Assembly (NCBI RefSeq): GCF_004124325.1
Contig: NZ_QBDT01000001.1
Span: 1,116,001 to 1,180,000 of the forward strand
Direction: 5' to 3'
DNA from: Streptomyces sp. L2
Lineage (GTDB): Bacteria > Actinomycetota > Actinomycetes > Streptomycetales > Streptomycetaceae
Length of the DNA stretch: 64,000 nt
In this document: positions 1 through 7,420 of the stretch, piece by piece
Layout of the letters: each line of letters opens with the position of its first letter
Numbering within the stretch: the first letter of the stretch is position 1
The notes under the pieces: generated by a model
What the model was told of the DNA's origin: nothing
Database searches by the model: none
Seen by the model: the letters and a program-made list of their open reading frames with translations, nothing else
Program-made: the position numbers and the translations under genes

Positions 1-594
1 GACGACCTGCATGTGGCCGAACTCACCGGCGACGCCGTACTTGCCGCGCTTGACCTGGCCGTCCTCCAGGATGGCGCCGCCGATGCCGGTGCCGAGCGTG
101 ATCATGACCAGGTGGTCCTCGCCGCGGCCGGCGCCGAAGCGCCACTCCGCCCATGCGGCGGTGTTGGCGTCGTTGTCCACGAGGACCGGCACGGAGAGGC
201 GGCCGCTGAGCCGGTCGCGCAGGGGCTCGTTGCGCCAGGAGAGGTGGGGGGCGAACAGGACGCGGTTGCGGTCGGCGTCGACCCAGCCGGCGGCGCCGAT
301 GCCGACGGCGTGCACGTCGTGGCGGTCGGAGAGGTCCAGGACCAGTTCGACGATGGTGTCCTCGACGACCTGGGGGCTCTTGGACTTGTCCGGGGTCTCC
401 GCGCGGAGCCTCTCCAGGATGTTGCCGTCGGCGTCGACCACGCCTGCCATGACCTTGGTGCCGCCGATGTCGATGCCGACCGTCGGCACACGGGGGGCGG
501 TCAGGTGGGAGCGGCGTTCCCTGGTGCCGGCGGTGCGCAGGACCGGGGCTCGGCGGGAGCCTATGGGGGCGGTCAGGTCGCGGTAGGTGCTCAT
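1..594 (-). CDS. ROK-family sugar kinase (3' end cut by the window edge)
   Basis: This is probably a cytoplasmic ATP-dependent hexose kinase of the ROK family, glucokinase-like. Only the first 198 residues are present. Translation from the ATG at 594 gives the phosphate-binding loop GIDIGGTKVMAG near residues 40-51 and a second loop, ITLGTGIGGA, near 170-180. It ends at GEFGHMQVV, where the ROK metal-binding H begins; the Cys-rich zinc loop would lie outside the window. About 37 residues precede the loop, longer than a minimal glucokinase. The divergent or adjacent GntR gene suggests a sugar locus. The substrate is not visible. Confidence 0.85.
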   Translation of the reverse strand, partial: MSTYRDLTAPIGSRRAPVLRTAGTRERRSHLTAPRVPTVGIDIGGTKVMAGVVDADGNILERLRAETPDKSKSPQVVEDTIVELVLDLSDRHDVHAVGIGAAGWVDADRNRVLFAPHLSWRNEPLRDRLSGRLSVPVLVDNDANTAAWAEWRFGAGRGEDHLVMITLGTGIGGAILEDGQVKRGKYGVAGEFGHMQVV

Positions 595-670
595 CGTTGA
601 CCGATTGTGCCTCACGCTCGCGCTGGGCGTCGGACGGTGCGTATTCCGGTGCGGGTGCGTTGTGGTTGTT

Positions 671-700
671 CGCGCAGTCCCCCGCGCCCCTTCCGGGCGC
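671..700. repeat. Dispersed intergenic repeat, GCGCAGTTCCCCGCGCCCCT type
   Basis: A slightly diverged copy (cgcgcagtcccccgcgcccc, then ttccgggcgc) sits between the ROK kinase and the GntR gene. Related copies occur at 21494, 25452, 30943, 31056 and, degenerate, 62366. The closing GGGGCGC arm can pair with GCGCCCC, so it could act as a weak terminator stem. Confidence 0.6.
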
Positions 701-705
701 TGACG

Positions 706-1470
706 TTACGGGCGGACCAGGAGTTGGAATTCGAAGGCGTAGCGGGTGGGGCGGTAGGTGTGGTTGCCGTGTTCCACGGCGCGGCCGGTGTCGTCGAAGG
801 TGGTGCGCTGCATGGTGAGGAGGGGGGCGCCGTCGGGTTCGGCGAGGCGCTCGGCCTCGGCGGGGGTGGCGGCGCGGGCGCCGATGGACTGGCGGGCGCT
901 GTGCAGGGTGATGCCGGCCGAGCGCATCATCCGGTACAGGCCGGTGGTCTCCAGCTGGTGGGTGTCCAGGTCGAGGAGGGCGGGCGGCAGGTGGTTGGTC
1001 AGGTAGGCCATCGGCTCGCCGTGCGCGAGGCGCAGCCGTTCGACGCGGTGGACGTCGCTGCCCTCGGCGACGCCGAGCGCGGCGGCGATCTCCGCGGAGG
1101 CCGGTACGACCGTGTTGACCAGGACCTTGGTGGCGGGGCGCTGACCGGCCGCCTCCAGGTCGTCGTAGAGGCTGCTCAGCTCCAGGGGGCGTTTGACCTG
1201 GCTGTGCACGACCTGGGTGCCGACGCCCCGGCGGCGGACCAGGAGGCCCTTGTCGACGAGGGACTGGATGGCCTGGCGGACGGTCGGCCGGGACAGGCCG
1301 AGGCGCGCGGCCAGCTCGATCTCGTTGCCGAGGAGGCTGCCGGGGGTGAGGCTGCCGTGCTCGATGGCGGCCTCCAGCTGCTGGGAGAGCTGGAAGTACA
1401 GCGGGACCGGGGAACTGCGGTCCACACTGAGGTCGAGCGACACGGTCGGGTCCACATCTGGTTTCGGCAC
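706..1470 (-). CDS. GntR-family transcriptional regulator (HutC/UTRA type)
   Basis: A DNA-binding regulator of 254 residues. The N-terminal winged helix (about residues 15-85) contains ELAARLGLSRPTVRQAIQSL, a standard GntR recognition region. A UTRA ligand-binding domain follows (about 105-250), with EHGNHTYRPTRYAFEF close to the C terminus. The GTG at 1470 is chosen because the protein then starts just before the winged helix. An upstream extension in the same frame would run through the divergent promoter and over the next gene. It probably controls itself and the divergent dehydrogenase. The effector, perhaps a sugar or polyol phosphate, is unknown. Confidence 0.88.
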   Translation of the reverse strand: MPKPDVDPTVSLDLSVDRSSPVPLYFQLSQQLEAAIEHGSLTPGSLLGNEIELAARLGLSRPTVRQAIQSLVDKGLLVRRRGVGTQVVHSQVKRPLELSSLYDDLEAAGQRPATKVLVNTVVPASAEIAAALGVAEGSDVHRVERLRLAHGEPMAYLTNHLPPALLDLDTHQLETTGLYRMMRSAGITLHSARQSIGARAATPAEAERLAEPDGAPLLTMQRTTFDDTGRAVEHGNHTYRPTRYAFEFQLLVRP

Positions 1471-1572
1471 GGGCCGAGCGTAGCTCCGTGCACGGTTGAC
1501 GGGAAGTCGTGTAGTCCGATTGTCCGGACATACGCATTGACAGGGTGCGGTGTCGGCCCTCACTTTGTTTCC
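1471..1572. promoter_or_regulatory. Divergent promoter region with TGTCCGGACA palindrome
   Basis: This 102-bp gap separates the GntR gene from the divergent dehydrogenase. It holds the perfect 10-bp palindrome TGTCCGGACA at 1521-1530, followed by a TTGACA hexamer at about 1537. The palindrome is a plausible GntR operator, by position and symmetry only. Confidence 0.5.
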
Positions 1573-2601
1573 ATGCGCATCGGGGTCATCGGTACGGGCC
1601 GGATCGGCACCATCCATGCGAGAACGCTCAGCCGCCACCGCGAGGTCGGGTCGCTGATCCTCACGGACGCGGATCCGGCGCGGGCGCAGGCACTGGCCCA
1701 CCGGCTGGGCGAGACGGCGGCGCCCGGAGTGGACGAGATCTTCAAGTGGGGCGTGGACGCGGTGGTGATCACCACGGCGACGGCCGCCCACGCCGAACTG
1801 ATCGGTCGGGCAGCACGCTCGGGTCTGCCGGTGTTCTGCGAGAAGCCCATCGCCCTGGACCTGCCGGGGACGCTGCAGGCGCTCGCCGAGGTGGCCGCGG
1901 CCGGCACGGTGCTGCAGATGGGCTTCCAGCGGCGGTTCGACGCGGGCTACGCGGGCGCGCGGGAGGCGGTGCGCTCGGGACAGCTCGGCCGGCTGCACAC
2001 GGTGCGGGCGACGACCTGCGACCAGTCCCCTCCGCCCGCGGAGTGGCTGCCGCTGTCCGGCGGACTGTTCCGGGACACGCTGATCCACGACTTCGACGCG
2101 CTGCGCTGGGTGACGGGCCGCGAAATCGTCGAGGTACGCGCCACCGGGTCGGACGCGGGGCCCGCGATGTTCCGCGAGGCGGGGGACGTCGACACCGGGG
2201 CGGCCGTGCTGACGCTGGACGACGGCACGCTGGCCGTGGCCACTGCCGCCCGGCTGAACGGCGCCGGGTACGACGTGCGGATGGAGCTGGCCGGCGAGCG
2301 GGACACGGTGGTGGTGGGCCTGGACGACCGTACGCCGATCGCCTCCACCGAGCCGGGCGGCCCGCCGGCCGCGGACAAGCCGTGGACCGGGTTCCTGGAG
2401 CGGTTCGGGCCCGCGTACGAGGCCGAGCTGAACGCCTTCGTCGAGGTGCTGAACGGTGAGCGGTCCAACCCGTGCGGCGGCGGCGAGGCCCTGCGGGCGC
2501 TGCGGATCGCGGAGGCCTGCGAGCGGTCCCGCCGCGAGCGCAGACCGGTCCCCCTCGCGGAGATCGAGGGCGACGACGGACCGCAGGGGCAAGCGGACTG
2601 A
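1573..2601 (+). CDS. Gfo/Idh/MocA-family oxidoreductase (inositol 2-dehydrogenase-like)
   Basis: An NAD(P)-dependent dehydrogenase of 342 residues, probably oxidising a sugar or cyclitol. It begins RIGVIGTGRIGTIHA, the Rossmann nucleotide loop, and has the family hallmark CEKPIALD near residue 97, whose EKP lysine is catalytic. GFQRRFD near 120 and LIHDFDALRWVTG near 173 match the inositol dehydrogenase branch. The ATG at 1573 is the first start that leaves the Rossmann strand at the N terminus. The divergent GntR gene is its likely regulator. Whether the substrate is myo-inositol cannot be read from the sequence. Confidence 0.85.
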   Translation: MRIGVIGTGRIGTIHARTLSRHREVGSLILTDADPARAQALAHRLGETAAPGVDEIFKWGVDAVVITTATAAHAELIGRAARSGLPVFCEKPIALDLPGTLQALAEVAAAGTVLQMGFQRRFDAGYAGAREAVRSGQLGRLHTVRATTCDQSPPPAEWLPLSGGLFRDTLIHDFDALRWVTGREIVEVRATGSDAGPAMFREAGDVDTGAAVLTLDDGTLAVATAARLNGAGYDVRMELAGERDTVVVGLDDRTPIASTEPGGPPAADKPWTGFLERFGPAYEAELNAFVEVLNGERSNPCGGGEALRALRIAEACERSRRERRPVPLAEIEGDDGPQGQAD

Positions 2602-2620
2602 GGCGGCCGGCGCCGCGAGA

Positions 2621-2686
2621 CCGGCGCACGCATGAGCACCCGCGGCCGGGAGCCGGCGGCCGGCGGCCGGCGCACGCATGAGTGCC
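2621..2686 (+). repeat. Direct repeat CCGGCGCACGCATGAG (two copies)
   Basis: The 16-mer occurs at about 2622-2637 and again at about 2667-2682, in the gap between the dehydrogenase and the convergent P450. The two are separated by GGCCGGC-rich sequence. No gene is seen here. Confidence 0.5.
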
Positions 2687-2795
2687 CTCCGAGCCGGCGA
2701 CCCTCTGCCGCGGTTCACGGTTATCCCGCCGGAGGCCCCACGGCCGCCCTACGGCCGCTCTGCCGAAGGGTCTACGACAACCTCGGCCCCGCTGC

Positions 2796-3980
2796 CTACC
2801 ACCGCACCGGCAGCGTGCGTACCCCCCGTATGAGCGTGCCCGGTAGCCAGGGGCCCGGGGGGCCGTCCAGGGCGAGGTCAGGGGCCCTGGTCAGGAGGGC
2901 GGCGAGGGCGGTGCGGGCCTCCAGGCGGGCGAGCGGGGCGCCCAGGCAGTAGTGGATGCCGTGGCCGAAGGCGAGGTGGCCGCGGGTGTCGCGGCGGAGG
3001 TCGAAGCGGTCCGGTTCGGCGTAGCGGGCGGTGTCGCGCTGGGCGGCGGAGAGGCCGACGATCACCCACTCCCCCTCCGCTATCGCCCTGCCGCCGATCT
3101 CCAGCGGCTCGGCCGCGAAGCGGTACGTGGCGTTCTCCACCGGGCCCTCGTAGCGCAGGATTTCCTCGACGGCGCCGTCCAGGAGGCTCATGTCGGCGCG
3201 CAGCGCGGCCAGTTGATCGGGGTGCCGGAGGAGGGTCAGGACGCCGTTGCCGATCAGGTTGACGGTGGTCTCGTGGCCGGCGATCAGCAACAGGAAGGCC
3301 ATGCCGCGCAGTTCTTGCGGGGAGAGCCGGTCACCGTCCTCGGTGGTGGTGCGGACCAGGTCCGACAGCAGGTCGCCGGTGGGGCCGGCGCACCGCTTGT
3401 CCTCGATGAGCTCCGTGAGGTACTCGCTGAGGCGCACCGTGGCGTCGTACTCGCTCTCGGCGCTGCTCGGCGCGACCACCTCGGTGGAGATCTTCCGGAA
3501 TGCGGCGCGGTCCATCTCGGGGACGCCGAGCAGCTCGCAGATGACGGTGATCGGCAGCGGGTAGGCGAGGGACTCCATCAGGTCGGCCCGGCCGCGCGGC
3601 AGCATGTCGTCGAGCAGGCCGGCGGTGATCCGCTCGATCCGCGGGCGCAGTGCGGCCACCCGGCGCATCGTGAACGCGCGGGTGACCAGGGCGCGCAGGC
3701 GGGTGTGCTGGGGCGGGTCGGTGATCAGCATGTTCTTGCCGAGCAGGTCCTCGTCCAGCGGCATGGCGCCGGTCTTCGTACCGTCCTTGGACAGCCGGGT
3801 GTCGGCGAGAGCGGCGCGTGCCTCCTCGTATCCGACGACCAGCCACACCTCCTGGCCGCCTTCGGAGGCCGGCAGCCGGACGCGGTGGACGGGGCCGCGC
3901 TCGCGCAGCCGCGCGTACAGCGGATGCGGGTCGCGGCGGAAGGCTTCGCCGTACTCCTCCAGGTCGGTCACTCGCTCCAT
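2796..3980 (-). CDS. Cytochrome P450
   Basis: A soluble bacterial class I P450 monooxygenase of 394 residues, a normal length. All hallmarks are present: the I-helix oxygen motif LLIAGHETT, the K-helix EEILRYEGPV (E-x-x-R), and the heme loop AFGHGIHYCLGAPLAR with the axial thiolate at about Cys345. The substrate-recognition region DPPQHTRLRALVTRAFT is typical of the CYP105/107 class. No ferredoxin or ferredoxin reductase gene is adjacent, so it must borrow redox partners. No biosynthetic genes flank it, so the substrate is unknown. Confidence 0.93.
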   Translation of the reverse strand: MERVTDLEEYGEAFRRDPHPLYARLRERGPVHRVRLPASEGGQEVWLVVGYEEARAALADTRLSKDGTKTGAMPLDEDLLGKNMLITDPPQHTRLRALVTRAFTMRRVAALRPRIERITAGLLDDMLPRGRADLMESLAYPLPITVICELLGVPEMDRAAFRKISTEVVAPSSAESEYDATVRLSEYLTELIEDKRCAGPTGDLLSDLVRTTTEDGDRLSPQELRGMAFLLLIAGHETTVNLIGNGVLTLLRHPDQLAALRADMSLLDGAVEEILRYEGPVENATYRFAAEPLEIGGRAIAEGEWVIVGLSAAQRDTARYAEPDRFDLRRDTRGHLAFGHGIHYCLGAPLARLEARTALAALLTRAPDLALDGPPGPWLPGTLIRGVRTLPVRW

Positions 3981-4054
3981 GCGTTCCCCCTCACGCTGCC
4001 CGCGGGTCCCTCCCGCGGACCGCCTGCCGTTCCGGGAACGCCCGGGAGCGCCGG

Positions 4055-4744
4055 TTAGTGCCCGCCGTCCCCGCTCTCCTCCAGGAATCCCGCGTCGTAG
4101 GCCAACAGGGCCACCTGGACACGGTTGTTGAGGCCGAGTTTGGCCAGGATGCGGGAGACGTGGGTCTTGACGGTGGCGACGCTCATGAAAAGTTCGGCGG
4201 CGATCTGGGCGTTGGCGAGGCCGCGGCCGACGGCGACGGCGACCTCGCTCTCCCGGTCGTTGAGTTCGGCGAGCCGTTCACGCGCGCGTGCCCGGCGCGT
4301 GCCGGCGCCGGTGGTCTCGGCCGCGTGGCGCATCAGCTGGCGGGTGACGGCCGGCGACAGCACCGGCTCGCCGGCCGCGACGCGGCGCACGGCCTGGACG
4401 ATCTCGGCGGGCGGGGTGTCCTTGAGCACGAAGCCGGCGGCGCCCGCGCGCAGGGCCCGCAGCACCAGGTCGTCGGCGTGGAAGGTGGTCAGCACCACGA
4501 CCTGGGGCGCGTTCTCCCGTTCGCGCAGCCGCCGGGTGGCGGTCAGGCCGTCCACGGAGGGCATGCGGATGTCCATGAGGACGACGTCCGGCCGGGTCCG
4601 GTCGACCAGGGCGACGACCTCGCCGCCGTCGCCGGCCTCCCCGACGATCTCGATGTCATCGGCCCCGCCCATCATCAGGGCCAGCCCGGCCCGCACGAGC
4701 GGGTCGTCGTCGACGAGGAGGAGCCGGATCGCGGTCGCAGTCAT
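4055..4744 (-). CDS. NarL/LuxR-type two-component response regulator
   Basis: A transcription factor of 229 residues. The receiver domain (1-120) has the acidic pocket VDDDP and the phospho-acceptor Asp58 in VLMDIRMP, with the conserved Lys in FVLKDTPP. The LuxR-type helix-turn-helix (about 155-220) contains IAAELFMSVATVKTHVSRIL. The sensor kinase at 7421-8689 is the only matching histidine kinase nearby, but an ABC exporter, a TetR gene and a DUF6343 gene lie between them. The pair may therefore have been split by an insertion, or the ABC genes may be its targets. Confidence 0.92.
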   Translation of the reverse strand: MTATAIRLLLVDDDPLVRAGLALMMGGADDIEIVGEAGDGGEVVALVDRTRPDVVLMDIRMPSVDGLTATRRLRERENAPQVVVLTTFHADDLVLRALRAGAAGFVLKDTPPAEIVQAVRRVAAGEPVLSPAVTRQLMRHAAETTGAGTRRARARERLAELNDRESEVAVAVGRGLANAQIAAELFMSVATVKTHVSRILAKLGLNNRVQVALLAYDAGFLEESGDGGH

Positions 4745-4756
4745 GGGGCTACGTAA

Positions 4757-5632
4757 TCACGCGGACGGCGGGCGGTGCGGGGCCGGCCGGGCCGAGTGGG
4801 TCCGGTCGCGGGCCCGGTCGCGGGTCCGGTCGCGGGTTCGGTCGTGGGTTCGGTCGCGGGTTCGGATCCGGAAGATGACCAGTCCGATCGCGGTGAAGCC
4901 GGCCGCCCAGGCCAGCCCCAGGGCGAGGTGCCCCCACAGCGCGGTGTGCCCGAAGGCTCCGCCGACGGCGAACTGCATGGGCCCGAAGGACGGGAACCAC
5001 TGCAGGACGGGCTTGTTGGCGAGCGGGTTGCCCAGCGGGTTCTGCAGGAACGTGTCCATCAGACCGCCCATGATGATCAGGAAGAACCCCTCCAGATCCC
5101 GTTTGACCAGGACGCCGAGGAGGAGCCCGAGGGCGCCGTAGGTCAGGGCGATGACGGCGAAGCCGGTCAGTACGGCGAACCAGCCGGCCGCGCCCGGCCG
5201 CCAGAAGCCCAGCATGGCCAGCGCCGTGTAGAGCGCGATGGTGACGGCGACGGCGGCGACGGCGAGGGTCTTGGCGCCGATGAGCGTGGACTGCCGGTAC
5301 CCGGCGAAGACCAGGCGCCGGTCGAAGACGAGCGCCTTGCGTACCGCGTCGAAGACGACGAACCCGGCGATCATCGTGACCGAGTTGAGCCCGGCCGAGA
5401 TGAGGGTGAGGTGCCCGCCGTCCACGTGCAGCAGCCGACCGGTGGAGTACAGCTTGAAGTCCAGGGGCTTGGGCCCGGCCATGGCGTCCATCATCAGGTA
5501 CCAGGCGGGGACGAAGAGGACGAGCAGCAGCCCGGCGAGCCGGTTGCGGGTCTGGTCCCGCACGCAGAACCTGAGTGCGGTGGGGAACTGGCCGTAGGGG
5601 GACCGGAGTGGGAGGGCGTCAGGCGTCGGCAT
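4757..5632 (-). CDS. ABC transporter permease with Arg/Asp-repeat C terminus
   Basis: The membrane subunit of a two-gene ABC exporter, 291 residues with about six hydrophobic segments between residues 30 and 250. It starts at the ATG at 5632 and overlaps the end of the ATPase gene by 14 nt, so the two are probably translationally coupled. The last 35 residues are odd: a charged tail of repeating RTRDRT units, encoded by near-identical 12-bp repeats (about 4797-4862). The repeat is likely recent expansion by slippage. The tail should lie in the cytoplasm. The exported substrate is unknown. Confidence 0.85.
   Translation of the reverse strand: MPTPDALPLRSPYGQFPTALRFCVRDQTRNRLAGLLLVLFVPAWYLMMDAMAGPKPLDFKLYSTGRLLHVDGGHLTLISAGLNSVTMIAGFVVFDAVRKALVFDRRLVFAGYRQSTLIGAKTLAVAAVAVTIALYTALAMLGFWRPGAAGWFAVLTGFAVIALTYGALGLLLGVLVKRDLEGFFLIIMGGLMDTFLQNPLGNPLANKPVLQWFPSFGPMQFAVGGAFGHTALWGHLALGLAWAAGFTAIGLVIFRIRTRDRTHDRTRDRTRDRARDRTHSARPAPHRPPSA
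4797..4862 (-). repeat. 12-bp coding tandem repeat
   Basis: Five or more copies of a GGTCGCGGGTCC-like 12-mer lie inside the 3' end of the ABC permease gene and encode alternating Arg and Asp/Thr. The period is a multiple of three, so changes in copy number would leave the frame intact. Confidence 0.75.
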
Positions 5633-6278
5633 GGTGCTCCTTCCGTGCTGCCGCGCGCGGGGTGAGCCGGCCGTCGGCGAGGTCGGCCAGCAGGTCGAAG
5701 CGGTCCTGTTCGAAGACGAGATGGGTGATGACGACGACGGCCCTGCCGCGCGCCCGCAGGTCCTCGACGAGGTCCCAGAACCGCAGGTAGGTCTCCCAGT
5801 CGAAGCCCTGGTAGGGCTCGTCGAGGAGCAGCACGTCCGGGTCGTGGAGCAGGGCGAGGGTGAGGTTGAGTTTCTGCCGGGTGCCGCCCGACAGCTCGCC
5901 GGCCGCGGAGTCCAGGTACTGCTCGTAGCCGAGGAGGCGGACGAGTTCGCGCCCGCGCTCCAGGTCGGGGAGGCGGTGGGCGGCGGCGAAGTACCGCAGG
6001 TGCTGTTCGACGGTGAGGCTCGCGTTGACCACCGGGTACTGCGGGCAGTAGCCGAGGCCGCCGGAGAGCAGGACCTCACCGCGGTCCGCGGGCAGGGCGC
6101 CGGCGAGGATCTTGAGGAGGGTGGACTTGCCGGCGCCGTTCTCCCCCACGACACCGACGAGCTGTCCGGCGGCGACGGTGAGGTCGGCACCGCGCAGGAC
6201 GGCGTGCTTGCGATAGGACTTGTGCAGGTCGCGGGCCTGAAGTACGGCGGGCGGCGCGGTGGTCGAGCTGGGCTCCAT
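5619..6278 (-). CDS. ABC transporter ATP-binding protein
   Basis: The cytoplasmic ATPase of a drug- or lipid-type exporter, 219 residues. It shows Walker A GENGAGKST (about residue 44), the Q-loop YCPQY, the signature LSGGTRQKL, Walker B VLLLDEPYQGFD and the switch histidine in VITH. It lies 11 nt downstream of the TetR gene and overlaps the permease, so the three form one operon (tetR-ATPase-permease). The TetR protein would then be an autoregulatory repressor of the pump. Confidence 0.93.
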   Translation of the reverse strand: MEPSSTTAPPAVLQARDLHKSYRKHAVLRGADLTVAAGQLVGVVGENGAGKSTLLKILAGALPADRGEVLLSGGLGYCPQYPVVNASLTVEQHLRYFAAAHRLPDLERGRELVRLLGYEQYLDSAAGELSGGTRQKLNLTLALLHDPDVLLLDEPYQGFDWETYLRFWDLVEDLRARGRAVVVITHLVFEQDRFDLLADLADGRLTPRAAARKEHHADA

Positions 6279-6289
6279 ACGCGGTCTCC

Positions 6290-6934
6290 CTAGGGGGCTT
6301 CTCCTTGCGGTTCCTGTGGTGGCGCGTTCAGCCCGCCGGCGTAGACGGCGAGCAGTTCCGGGGCCCAGCGGGCCATGCCGGCGGCCGACAGCGGGTCGGT
6401 GCCGAGGACTTCCCGGAGCCGGTCGCGCAGCAGGAACAGGGCCAGGTCGTTGGCGAGCAGCAGTGCGGCACGCACCTCCGGGTCCCGGCCGGGCGAGGCC
6501 ATGCCGGCCGCCGCGAGGCCGTGCAGCGCGGTCTTGCTCAGCTCGAACAGCCGCTGGAACAGCTGCCGTCCGGCGTCCGTGTCGGACAGCAGGAGCCGGC
6601 GCAGGTAGCCGGGCAGCGGCGAGTCGTCCGGGAGGTGCCGGGCGAAGGCCTCGCTCAGCGAGCCGGCCGCCGCGTCCGGGGCGAGCAGGTCGGGTCCGCC
6701 CTCCCCGGTCATCTCGCCGAGCAGTCCCTCGAAGACGTCCAGCACGTACTGGTCGACGGCCTGCCGCAGCCCGTCCTTCGAGCCGAAGTGGTGCACGACC
6801 AGGGCGGGCGAGACACCGGCGGCGCCGGCGATCTGCCGCACGGTCACCGCGTCGGGGCCGCTCGCGGCGAAGAGCCGCAGTGCCTCGTCGCGGATGACCG
6901 CGCGGGTCGTCCGGTCGTCACGGTTTGAACGCAT
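6290..6934 (-). CDS. TetR-family transcriptional regulator
   Basis: A probable repressor of 214 residues. The N-terminal helix-turn-helix (about residues 10-55) contains VRQIAGAAGVSPALVVHHFG. A longer helical effector domain follows. It is the first gene of the three-gene operon with the ABC exporter, and most likely controls it in response to an exported compound. A DUF6343 gene diverges upstream. Confidence 0.9.
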   Translation of the reverse strand: MRSNRDDRTTRAVIRDEALRLFAASGPDAVTVRQIAGAAGVSPALVVHHFGSKDGLRQAVDQYVLDVFEGLLGEMTGEGGPDLLAPDAAAGSLSEAFARHLPDDSPLPGYLRRLLLSDTDAGRQLFQRLFELSKTALHGLAAAGMASPGRDPEVRAALLLANDLALFLLRDRLREVLGTDPLSAAGMARWAPELLAVYAGGLNAPPQEPQGEAP

Positions 6935-7025
6935 GTGCAGGATGTTAAACGCTTGTTCAGCTCTCTGTCCAGGCCCGTCCCGGGTGCGGGGACTCGCCGG
7001 GCGCGCCCGGGGTACTCGGCGGGGC

Positions 7026-7358
7026 GTGAAGCGAGCTGATCATGTGAACGGGACGAGCGGATCCGGGCACCGCCGGGCGCGGTCCGGCACCGAGCCGGTG
7101 GTGGCGCGCAGCGCGCTCGGCCTGCGGATGGCGCTGTCCGGCTTCTTCTTCCCGCTGTTCGCGGCGGCGTCCGCGGGCTTCGGGGTGTGGGCGTCCGGGT
7201 CGACACCGGAGGACCACCCGTCGGACGACTCGCTCTGGTGGGTCTGCGGCATCTGCGGGGTCCTGGCGCTGGTGGCGGCGGTCGACCTGGTGGTGCTGGC
7301 GCGGCGCAGGAAGCGCGAGAAGACCCGGCCGCGGCCCTACGCCTCGGACGTGCGGTAG
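7026..7358 (+). CDS. DUF6343 family small membrane protein
   Basis: A small streptomycete protein of 110 residues from a GTG at 7026; a GTG at 7044 is an alternative. The conserved stretch SGTEPVVARSALGLRMALSG is followed by two predicted membrane segments (about residues 40-62 and 73-93) and a basic tail. The function of DUF6343 is not known. The last ten codons and the stop form the first copy of an exact 34-bp tandem duplication. Confidence 0.7.
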   Translation: MKRADHVNGTSGSGHRRARSGTEPVVARSALGLRMALSGFFFPLFAAASAGFGVWASGSTPEDHPSDDSLWWVCGICGVLALVAAVDLVVLARRRKREKTRPRPYASDVR

Positions 7359-7392
7359 CCGGCCGCGGCCCTACGCCTCGGACGTGCGGTAG
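7325..7392 (+). repeat. Exact 34-bp tandem duplication over a stop codon
   Basis: Two identical 34-bp copies, 7325-7358 and 7359-7392, with the first 6 bases repeated again at 7393-7398. Copy one supplies the end of the DUF6343 reading frame including TAG. Copy two is untranslated. Perfect identity suggests a recent event. Confidence 0.9.
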
Positions 7393-7420
7393 CCGGCCGA
7401 CGGCCCCGTCCAAGCGGGCT

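Noticed and set aside
706..2718. A longer GntR start reaching back to 2718
   Set aside because: It would overlap the whole divergent dehydrogenase gene. The winged helix begins right after GTG 1470.
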